Assembly: GCA_019217005.1 (NCBI GenBank)
Contig: JAHBNG010000024.1
Span: 62,001 to 126,000 of the forward strand
Source of the DNA: Chloroflexi bacterium TSY
GTDB taxonomy: Bacteria > Chloroflexota > Anaerolineae > Caldilineales > Caldilineaceae
Direction of reading: 5' to 3'
DNA: 64,000 nt
The translations under genes and the position numbers were made by a program. How positions within the stretch are numbered: the first letter of the stretch is position 1; every line of letters starts with the position of its first letter. This document shows, in pieces, positions 1 through 5,992 of this stretch. The notes beneath the pieces were generated by a model. The model did not search any database. It was not told the DNA's origin and was given only the letters and a program-made list of their open reading frames with translations.

Positions 1-239
1 GCTGTTCACCCATATATCACCTGGCCGAAGCCACCACGCCGGTCTTTCTGGTGCATGGCGAAGGGCGCTATCCTCGCTCTGACGCCTCCTATAAATTTGC
101 TCGTGCGCTAGAGCAAGAGTACAAAACATACGAATATAAAATTTACCCCAACGAATGTTACTATGTACGCTCGGCGGAAAATCTGGGTGAAATGTATCCA
201 GACATTGTTGATTTTATGGATCGTTATTTGAATGGATAA
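1..239 (+). CDS. Prolyl-oligopeptidase-like hydrolase, C-terminal end (partial)
   Basis: The reading frame is open from the left edge of the window, so only about the last 79 residues are present. They match the end of an alpha/beta-hydrolase of the S9 peptidase (prolyl oligopeptidase) type: a segment reading SPIYHL, the strand TPVFLVHGEG, then YKIYPNE, and a final FMDRYL helix typical of this family's C-terminus. In most S9 enzymes the residues after YP.E include the catalytic histidine (GH). Here the sequence is YPNECYYV, so the usual histidine position is occupied by tyrosine. It may be a diverged or non-peptidase member. The stop overlaps the next gene by 8 bp, suggesting co-transcription. 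The N-terminal propeller domain, if any, lies outside the window. Confidence 0.7.
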   Translation, partial: CSPIYHLAEATTPVFLVHGEGRYPRSDASYKFARALEQEYKTYEYKIYPNECYYVRSAENLGEMYPDIVDFMDRYLNG

Positions 240-780
240 TATGAGCGACAAATCCCCCGACATTGATGCGGATACGCTGATTCAGTTTGCGCTGATTCGC
301 GAGATTGATGCGATCTTCAGGCGGGTCGACTTACCATTTTGGCTCCGGGGCGGCTGGGCCATTGACTTTCTGTTGGGGCAGATTACCCGCTCTCACAGCG
401 ATATCGATCTTGTCACCTGGAAGCGCCATTCATCTCAGGTCCGCGACTTGCTCACTTTGGCAGATTTTGCATTCGATAGTGATATTGGCATCCAGATGGA
501 TTTTACCAAAACGGGTCAGGAAATCAGTATCATCTTTATCGGAAAAAATGTGAGCGGACAGATATTCACACCAGATGTACCTGAATGGATCTGGTTGCCC
601 AATGCGCTCTCGTTGCCAGCTTGCCAACTGTGCGATCTATGGTGCCCTGTTCTTTCACCCGAGCAAATGGTGGATGAGAAAAAAAGCTATAAAGAGGGGA
701 CCGGCAGGCCACCGCGTCCAAAAGATTTGCGCAGTCTAGAAATCCTGAGACGATATATGGCCACGCGGGGTGCTACATAA
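232..780 (+). CDS. LinB/AadB-like aminoglycoside or lincosamide nucleotidyltransferase
   Basis: This is a 182-residue protein of the nucleotidyltransferase superfamily. Near residues 38-62 it carries LRGGWAIDFLLG followed by R.H.DIDLV: the GG motif and the paired acidic residues that bind the metal and nucleotide in enzymes that adenylylate small molecules such as aminoglycosides or lincosamides. The C-terminal segment EKKSYKEGTGRPPRPKD is also typical of that group. The true substrate cannot be read from sequence; many environmental members are not resistance genes. It overlaps the upstream hydrolase by 8 bp. A second in-frame ATG at 241 is an alternative start, and neither has a strong ribosome binding site. 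Confidence 0.72.
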   Translation: MDNMSDKSPDIDADTLIQFALIREIDAIFRRVDLPFWLRGGWAIDFLLGQITRSHSDIDLVTWKRHSSQVRDLLTLADFAFDSDIGIQMDFTKTGQEISIIFIGKNVSGQIFTPDVPEWIWLPNALSLPACQLCDLWCPVLSPEQMVDEKKSYKEGTGRPPRPKDLRSLEILRRYMATRGAT

Positions 781-959
781 GCGATTGAGTTGCAAGCCAG
801 TAAGGAGCTTCAGCACGGATTGATACGCACCAGAATCCATATAAAGATCTCTCAAATCGAATTGTAAGCTTTGTACTCATCCACACCATTCGTGAATGCT
901 TCCTTTGAGTGCTCACTGTTGCGCTTAATCAGCGACCGGCAATTTGAATGTTAGGGATG

Positions 960-1889
960 TCATCCTCCGGTATTCAGGTCTTTGGTAAACACATACGAAC
1001 TATGCTCGACTTTGTATCCTGTGTTCGCATAGAGCAGGATCGCGCGACTATTCCTTTCGTCTGTGCCAAGTAAGGTATGTTTGTACCCTATCTTCTGTGC
1101 TTCCCAAAGCGCTCTAAGCAATAAGTAGCGTCCCCAGCCTTGCCCCCGAAAATTACGCTGCACGCCCAACCAATTGATAAATATCTGATCTTGCGCATGC
1201 TCTGAACGCTGCAAGTATCCCATAGAATATGCGTAACACTCTCCCAATGCACTCGTATCTTGAGACCCATTCGTCACACGTGCCTCGATCATGATGTTCG
1301 GTAATTCACCAATTTCAATCGGGTGGGATACGTTAATTTGAACCCCTTTTTCGGGCAACGCAGGCTCTGAAACCACAAAATCTCGCCAAGACATGTTCAC
1401 GGTGCGTTGGGATATCGTGCAATCATTCATCCCCAAGAGTGCATTGATATGCCCATGTCGCTCACTGCACCCGCCATCGGGAGAACAGAAGTGATACATG
1501 TGCCCCTTTGGAAACGCCTCGATTGTCTGAAGATTCTTCTCTCGGAAATAGCCCTCAGCTTCGTCCAATAGCGCTTGGCCAATTGCTCGATAACCAGGCG
1601 GATAGCACAGGAATTTAATGAGACCTCTTGTTGATTTGCTTTCATGCTTCTTCTGGGCGATGGCAACATGTGCGAAGCTGAGCACTTGCCTCATTTCGCA
1701 CCAAGCAATGAATTTTTCAGCATGTAGATCATCATCCGAAGGACCGTAAAAATAGGGGAGTCCGCGCTGAATGTTCCAAGCAAAATCATCAGGCAAAACG
1801 GGATAGCAGTAGGGAAGACTGCTGTTTTGTTGATTATAGCACTCGGCTAAAGCCTCTGCTGCATCCAGATCCCAATATGATATGCTCAT
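960..1889 (-). CDS. Tandem GNAT-domain N-acetyltransferase
   Basis: About 309 residues with two GNAT-like halves. The C-terminal half shows the clear acetyl-CoA binding signature: INWLGVQRNFRGQGWGRYLL (the R/Q-x-x-G-x-G/A loop), then LLGTDERNSRAILLYANTGY, the usual last strand and helix. The N-terminal half is degenerate and may only be structural. The frame could be extended to a GTG at 1901, but the ATG at 1889 is chosen because GGAGGAGG lies directly before it and forms a strong ribosome binding site that would otherwise be inside the gene. Substrate unknown; the double-GNAT layout occurs in enzymes acting on antibiotics or amino compounds. It points toward the plus-strand genes on its left and has no operon partner. 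Confidence 0.75.
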   Translation of the reverse strand: MSISYWDLDAAEALAECYNQQNSSLPYCYPVLPDDFAWNIQRGLPYFYGPSDDDLHAEKFIAWCEMRQVLSFAHVAIAQKKHESKSTRGLIKFLCYPPGYRAIGQALLDEAEGYFREKNLQTIEAFPKGHMYHFCSPDGGCSERHGHINALLGMNDCTISQRTVNMSWRDFVVSEPALPEKGVQINVSHPIEIGELPNIMIEARVTNGSQDTSALGECYAYSMGYLQRSEHAQDQIFINWLGVQRNFRGQGWGRYLLLRALWEAQKIGYKHTLLGTDERNSRAILLYANTGYKVEHSSYVFTKDLNTGG

Positions 1890-1985
1890 CGCCTCCTCCA
1901 CAAACAGATACCCAGGAAATTTACTGTATCAACAGATGCAGGTTCTATCGTCGCTTAACTTTCATTCCTCTGTATTGCAGTTATG

Positions 1986-2040
1986 ATGAGAACATGGTTT
2001 GACCCTGTCTAGTAGAACTGAGGCAAAATCATGTTCTCAT
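1986..2040. repeat. Inverted repeat, 11-bp arms
   Basis: The arms ATGAGAACATG and CATGTTCTCAT are perfect and separated by 33 bp. The site lies in the 250-bp gap between the acetyltransferase start and the end of the next minus-strand gene. It could be a terminator for the gene on its right, an operator, or a small palindromic element. No run of T follows the arms. Confidence 0.5.
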
Positions 2041-2140
2041 ACAGAGCTAAGTATAACGGAGCCGTTAAAGGCTAGCGGGGTGACACAGAATATATGCTCC
2101 CCAATGGCTATATGACTCAGAGGAGGTACTTCGTGACAGC

Positions 2141-2722
2141 TCACGTCGCAACTACGTTTGTGTTAATGCTGCCTTGCCGAATCGCTAATTCGAGTTGTTC
2201 AATCTCTCTATTCGTCATCTTCATCTTATGTTCGCCTTGCTTGCGAGCTGAGTTGTCTTGATTGGTGCCATCAGATGAATTGTGGCTTGTGCGGAGCGCC
2301 GCATGATTCTCGTTGGTTCGATAAAACAAACTGCCCAAGTCATCATACTCATCATCTAGCTCATGCTTATCCATCCCACCATCGTCAAACATTTGCCTGT
2401 CTGTAGGCGTCAGTTTGGCATTATCCATGGTTTGAAATTGAGCTGCGGGCACATTGGCGCTGCCTTGTCGAATTGCCAACTCTAGTTGCTCGATATCCTG
2501 GGCTGTGGTCGTCGGTTTCCTCGCTTTTTCCTCCTGAATGGGCTGTATATCTTTTTCAAATTTCGCCGTGCGAGGTCGCTTACGATTCGCAAAGTGAAGG
2601 AGCCTCATCTTTCGAGATGCATCTGGTGCACCATGATTTGCAACCGTCGTCGCCAGACTGCTGGCAACTGTAAGACTTTGCTCTATATTTGAATGACGAG
2701 TTGTTTTGGTGGTAGTCAACAT
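2141..2722 (-). CDS. Hydrophilic protein of unknown function with a duplicated motif
   Basis: A 193-residue protein that I do not recognise. It is rich in charged and polar residues, has no membrane segment or signal peptide, and is probably largely disordered. Its clear feature is an internal duplication: IEQLELAIRQGSAN at about residues 76-90 and IEQLELAIRQGSIN close to the C-terminus, each predicted as a short amphipathic helix. Between them lies an acidic stretch (HELDDEYDDLG). A good ribosome binding site (AGGAG, 7 bp before ATG) supports the start. The leader carries a palindromic element at 2752-2827, and farther upstream a structured repeat at 2885-2995. The repeated helix could be a docking motif or binding repeat; this is inference only. 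Confidence 0.65.
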   Translation of the reverse strand: MLTTTKTTRHSNIEQSLTVASSLATTVANHGAPDASRKMRLLHFANRKRPRTAKFEKDIQPIQEEKARKPTTTAQDIEQLELAIRQGSANVPAAQFQTMDNAKLTPTDRQMFDDGGMDKHELDDEYDDLGSLFYRTNENHAALRTSHNSSDGTNQDNSARKQGEHKMKMTNREIEQLELAIRQGSINTNVVAT

Positions 2723-2751
2723 TTGGATTCTCCTTGTGATTGGCCTTGATA

Positions 2752-2827
2752 CCTATCCGAAATGTGGTTGTGAGTCCGACCAGCTTTTCGAGTGAGAATG
2801 CATCGTCACAGAACTTTTCGGATAAGC
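2752..2827. repeat. Palindromic leader element, family P1, copy a
   Basis: About 76 bp with terminal inverted repeats of the form TATCCGAAAAGT and ACTTTTCGGATA (the left arm here has one change), and a conserved core containing GTGAGTCCGACCAG, TTTCGAG and GAGAATG. Other copies lie at 16958-17036 (opposite orientation), 19127-19206 and 56371-56570 (enlarged). Here it lies 30 bp before the start of the 2141-2722 gene, just upstream of its ribosome binding site. Confidence 0.8.
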
Positions 2828-2884
2828 ATTAATGTCCTTCAACATAAATCTTGCGTTATCTAGAATTAGTATAAGGGGTAATTT

Positions 2885-2995
2885 GGGGGGATGTCATCCC
2901 CAATCTTGGGGTAACTGTTGGGGTATCTTAGGGACAAATATCCCCAGCGTATCTACCCAATTGCAGTAGATAGGCTGGGGGATTGAGGGAGATGT
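2885..2995. other. Structured intergenic repeat, copy A (hairpin at 2942-2980)
   Basis: About 110 bp, roughly 70% identical by eye to 4789-4900, in the same orientation. The centre forms a hairpin: CCCCAGC and TATCTAC on the left pair with GTAGATA and GCTGGGG on the right, around a 9-nt loop. A second small palindrome, CCCCAATCTTGGGG, sits to the left. It lies between the SDR gene and the 2141-2722 gene, both on the minus strand. It could be a leader RNA, an attenuator or a protein-binding site. Confidence 0.55.
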
Positions 2996-3004
2996 CTATT
3001 CTGG

Positions 3005-3823
3005 TTACAATCGATCTGAAGCTATCGCCTTTTCCATCATTCGTCCATACATATTCACACCAATTTTGCGAGACATGATGTGCTTGCCCATGAAGGCCAT
3101 GATGTTATTCATCTTTCCAGGCACCACCGATGGCTGGCGTCCAAGTGCCTGAAGGCCTACGGCTGCTGTCGATTCAGGATCCATAGACGTCATTGGCATC
3201 TTGGACCAATCAATCCCCGTGCCCGCCGCCATTGGTGTATTGGTTAATCCAGGAGAGAGAACGGAGACATCTACGCCCTTCTTCTTTAACTCATAGTAGA
3301 GAGATTCACCCAGCGTCAAAATATAAGCCTTCGAGGCTGCATAGTTGGCCAGATAAGGACCGGCACTATATCCAGCCATGCTGGAGACAAAGAGAATACC
3401 ACCTTTACCCCGTTCGCTCATTTGGCCGCCAAAATGGTGGGCCAACTGCATGGGGGCAATTGTATTGAGCTGTAGTAGCTTATTTTCTCTTTCCAGATCG
3501 TTTTTGATAAACGATCCATTCGTTTCCACCGCGGCATTGGGAATTAGTAAGCCAACATCAAGGTCAGAGGTTGCTTCAATAATCGTATCGACCGCGGCCG
3601 GGTCGCTGAGATCGGTCGGAATTGTTTGGACCTGAACTCCATATTGACGTTCCAAGTCTGCTGCCGTTTGGTCGAGCAATGGCTTTCTGCGGGCCACTAA
3701 CACGATGTTGAGTCCGCTTTCAGCAAGTTGTTCGGCAAACGCTTTACCAATGCCCGATGTACCACCCGTAATCAAAGCCCAAGGGCCATACTTTTCTTTG
3801 AAGTTTCCATTAAGATTTGTCAT
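3005..3823 (-). CDS. Short-chain dehydrogenase/reductase (SDR)
   Basis: A complete 272-residue classical SDR. The cofactor motif TGGTSGIG is at residues 19-26, VARRK follows the second strand (a basic pair suggesting NADP preference), the NNAG motif appears as PNAAV, the catalytic serine is in ILFVSSMAGY, and the catalytic YAASK follows 13 residues later. It belongs to the broad keto-reductase/DltE-like group acting on lipids or small carbonyl compounds; the substrate cannot be assigned. GGAG 7 bp before ATG supports the start. Two identical 15-bp palindromes at 3913-3927 and 3977-3991 lie 90 and 154 bp upstream and suggest control by a dimeric repressor. It stands alone on the minus strand. 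Confidence 0.9.
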   Translation of the reverse strand: MTNLNGNFKEKYGPWALITGGTSGIGKAFAEQLAESGLNIVLVARRKPLLDQTAADLERQYGVQVQTIPTDLSDPAAVDTIIEATSDLDVGLLIPNAAVETNGSFIKNDLERENKLLQLNTIAPMQLAHHFGGQMSERGKGGILFVSSMAGYSAGPYLANYAASKAYILTLGESLYYELKKKGVDVSVLSPGLTNTPMAAGTGIDWSKMPMTSMDPESTAAVGLQALGRQPSVVPGKMNNIMAFMGKHIMSRKIGVNMYGRMMEKAIASDRL

Positions 3824-3912
3824 GATTTTGCTCCGAATTGTTTAGCTGAACTGTTTAACTGCTTAATTATCTTTCGTTGAAAAAGTGGGCCATAGTCACG
3901 AATTTGTCCAAA

Positions 3913-3991
3913 AAGTGACAGTCACTTAGCACACAAGCGAGTCGCAAATTAGTCGAGTTCGGCACGCATCTACGTGAAGTGACAGTCACTT
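3913..3991. promoter_or_regulatory. Duplicated palindromic operator upstream of the SDR gene
   Basis: Two perfect copies of the palindrome AAGTGACAGTCACTT, at 3913-3927 and 3977-3991, are spaced 64 bp start to start (about six helical turns), and both are followed by AG. The size and symmetry resemble binding sites of TetR-family dimers, and the spacing would allow cooperative binding or looping. No TetR-type gene is visible nearby. Confidence 0.6.
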
Positions 3992-4050
3992 AGCCGAAAC
4001 GATGACCAAGACCAAAAAGTGCATATTCTTTTTTGTCTATGTCCAACCTC

Positions 4051-4302
4051 CTATCCTGGGTCGATCCATTGGACAGAGCAGAGAGGCAGGCCGAGGTCTC
4101 GAATGAGATTCAACTGCCCATGCAGCGCCGCCTGGTCGGCAACCGATCCAGAGAGCGTCGTGGTGCCCAGATCAGAATCCGTCGTGTAGGATAGCCCCTC
4201 GAACATTTCCATACATCTTGCTGTCAGGAGCCCCTGCACTGTAATTGCGTAGGTTGCCGGTCGGCTTAGCGTTAACTTTGATAATGGTTTTGTCTTCTTC
4301 AT
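4051..4302 (-). CDS. Small conserved protein of unknown function
   Basis: About 83 residues from the ATG at 4302. The body reads ATYAITVQGLLTARCMEMFE, then a beta-rich stretch with TTTLSGSVADQAALHGQLNL and a final IRDLGLPLCSVQWID. I recall this layout (short beta-strands, then DQAALHG..L.IRDLGLPLLSV) from small proteins scattered in Chloroflexota and Actinobacteria, function unknown. A longer frame starts at 4341, but the extension is not similar to anything, and AGGA lies before the ATG at 4302. It sits among other small proteins near the decayed LuxR gene and may belong to the same regulatory neighbourhood. Confidence 0.72.
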   Translation of the reverse strand: MKKTKPLSKLTLSRPATYAITVQGLLTARCMEMFEGLSYTTDSDLGTTTLSGSVADQAALHGQLNLIRDLGLPLCSVQWIDPG

Positions 4303-4360
4303 CTTGCTGTTCCTATAGATGTTCAGATAATGTTTTTCCACGCAAAACAGTAGCTTGTCA

Positions 4361-4410
4361 GCATTTCAGCCAGCTGGTCAGCCAGAGAGCTGACTGGCTG
4401 GCTGAAATGC
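4361..4410. other. Strong hairpin (22-bp arms)
   Basis: The arms GCATTTCAGCCAGC...GTCAGC and their inverse match at 20 of 22 positions around a 6-bp centre. The site lies 60 bp upstream of the small gene at 4302, without a T-run. It could be a leader hairpin or a relict palindromic element. Confidence 0.5.
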
Positions 4411-4449
4411 CATCAACGACAGGAAAAGATTTTCCTGAAAGGCTATACT

Positions 4450-4664
4450 CAGTAGATCCAAATTTGGCGTTTTTGGCTATTTTCAGTCGAGATTGCAGGG
4501 ATTTTGGAGTCATTTATTCAGATTTCGGTTACAGAAAACAACCTATTTCATATCTGAAAATCGCCCAAATCTAACGCAAAAACTAGATATCGACCGGCAA
4601 ATTTGTATTTATGTCAACTGTTTAGCCAGAATTCTCTCTCAAAACCTGAAATTTGGATCTACTG
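4450..4664. repeat. MITE-like element with 16-bp perfect terminal inverted repeats
   Basis: CAGTAGATCCAAATTT at 4450-4465 and its exact inverse at 4649-4664 enclose 183 bp of AT-rich non-coding DNA. This is the shape of a miniature element. No second copy is seen in the window and no target duplication is obvious. Confidence 0.5.
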
Positions 4665-4788
4665 ATACTAGAAAACCCTGACAGAATTTCATGGTGGCTG
4701 TCCGGTAAGTGACGAAACATGTGCGAACGTTAATCTGTTTACGATATTGTATTTTCCGGCTTGCCAACAGTATAAGGGCCGGTTTGGG

Positions 4789-4900
4789 TAGATGTCATCC
4801 TTAATTTTGGGATGATTGTCGGGTGTCCTAGAAGCAGAAATCCCCAAGCACTTCTACCGCGATTGGGTAGATGCACTTGGAGATTGAGGAAAAGGTCAAG
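4789..4900. other. Structured intergenic repeat, copy B (hairpin at 4844-4880)
   Basis: Diverged copy of 2885-2995. The hairpin is kept with different base pairs: CCAAG pairs with CTTGG where copy A has CAGC with GCTG, while the inner TCTACC/GGTAGA stem is the same. It lies just downstream (on the minus strand) of a broken gene fragment. Confidence 0.5.
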
Positions 4901-4909
4901 GATTGAATG

Positions 4910-5143
4910 GAATAACATATAGGTGCCGCTTCCTTTGGCTGCAAGCCATTCGCCCAGCGTAAAGCCCAGCGCTTCGCCTTTGGGAAAGGGACCGAGTGGA
5001 TTCTCGCCCAGTTCGAAGGGATAGTGGCCCAGATCATCGGCTGCTGTGTAAGCAATTTGCGCCAGGTTTGCCATGTCCCTGGCGACATCGCCTCTAAAGA
5101 AGCGAGTATCTTCATAGATAGAAATCTTAACCAGTATTGCTTC
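4910..5143 (-). pseudogene. Fragment of a conserved protein of unknown family
   Basis: On the minus strand an open frame encodes SIYEDTRFFRGDVARDMANL, then AYTAADDLGHYPFELGENPL and FPKGEALGFTLGEWLAAKGS. The composition looks like real protein, but the frame is preceded by an in-frame TGA within a few codons of the first recognisable residue and runs into the structured repeat (4789-4900) at its other end. It therefore lacks a proper start and end. I interpret it as the middle of a formerly longer, possibly exported protein. It follows the 5144-5341 gene directly. Confidence 0.45.
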
Positions 5144-5341
5144 TCAACGCTCATCTTTCTGCATCTGACGGGTTAGAAAATCTGCCAGTGAATCCCAGTC
5201 TCGAAAGTAACGTGCCTCGCCGCTGAGTACGTGTTGCACCTTGCCTCGCATCTCGAAATGCTCATTCCCCAACGGTTCAAGCCATAGGCGTATGGTAAAA
5301 AGCTGAGAATGGTTGACGACTGGTCTCTGTTTGTCGTTCAT
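5144..5341 (-). CDS. Small conserved protein of unknown function
   Basis: A 65-residue protein containing FTIRLWLEPLGNEHFEMRGK, then VQHVLSGEARYFRDWDSLADFL. The pattern (beta-strand, W/RG.VQHV.SGE.RYFRDW..L..FL) recurs in small proteins that I associate with Chloroflexota regulators and stress loci; no function is known to me. No clear ribosome binding site precedes the ATG. It lies downstream of the decayed LuxR gene on the same strand and may have been under its control. Confidence 0.65.
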   Translation of the reverse strand: MNDKQRPVVNHSQLFTIRLWLEPLGNEHFEMRGKVQHVLSGEARYFRDWDSLADFLTRQMQKDER

Positions 5342-5558
5342 ACGAATCCTAGTGCATTAAGAATTCCCTGGCTTGAATAGAGCATAGCAGTTGAGGCGTT
5401 GCCAAAGCGTTGCCCAGGGCAGCAACGCAAGCAGTAAGGCGTTCCCAACGCCGTTGCTTGGAAGAAATTACAAAGGTGATACGTGCTGTAAACAAAAAGA
5501 CCAGGGGAATTCCCCTGGCCACGAATGGTGAAGTGGATTTGCTGGCAGATCTGCAAGG

Positions 5559-5873
5559 CTATCGTTGACGATATGCTTCTAACACCTCCTGATGTTCTGC
5601 CATCTTCCAGAATAACTCTTTCTGTTCGTTGGTCTGAAGCGAGGCGGCTCGATGCTGAAGCTGCTCGTGAGCTATTTCTAATACCTGTGAAGCTCGGGCA
5701 TCCTGGATCATGCACAATACTCGATAGCAGGTCAAATAGACCTGAAACGCATCCTCGGTATGGTTGAGATTATGGACGAATATGTAAGCCAGAATCTCTT
5801 CCGCAAGTCTCTGTGCTTCTTCCAAATCATTGGAAATGTAGGCGAGCTGCGCAAGACCGGCAAGCGGTTCCAT
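5559..5873 (-). pseudogene. C-terminal remnant of a TPR-type ATPase regulator
   Basis: About 104 residues of helical repeat protein: EEAQRLAEEILAYIF, then DAFQVYLTCYRVLCMIQDAR, and a final stretch with FWKMAEHQEVLEAY. This is the usual end of large AAA/BTAD-type transcriptional activators with tetratricopeptide repeats. An in-frame stop sits two codons before the ATG, and no N-terminal part is nearby, so this is a detached remnant. It lies 120 bp beyond the stop of the LuxR/MalT pseudogene on the same strand. Confidence 0.55.
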
Positions 5874-5992
5874 AAAGATTTATTTCAAGGATGCTCATCA
5901 TTCAAACGGACGCCGAATTCTCGCCAAATCCCATTTAAAAAAAGCAGGAGCAAACTGATCAACATGGGCATTTGGATTGAACCTGGTTGTCT

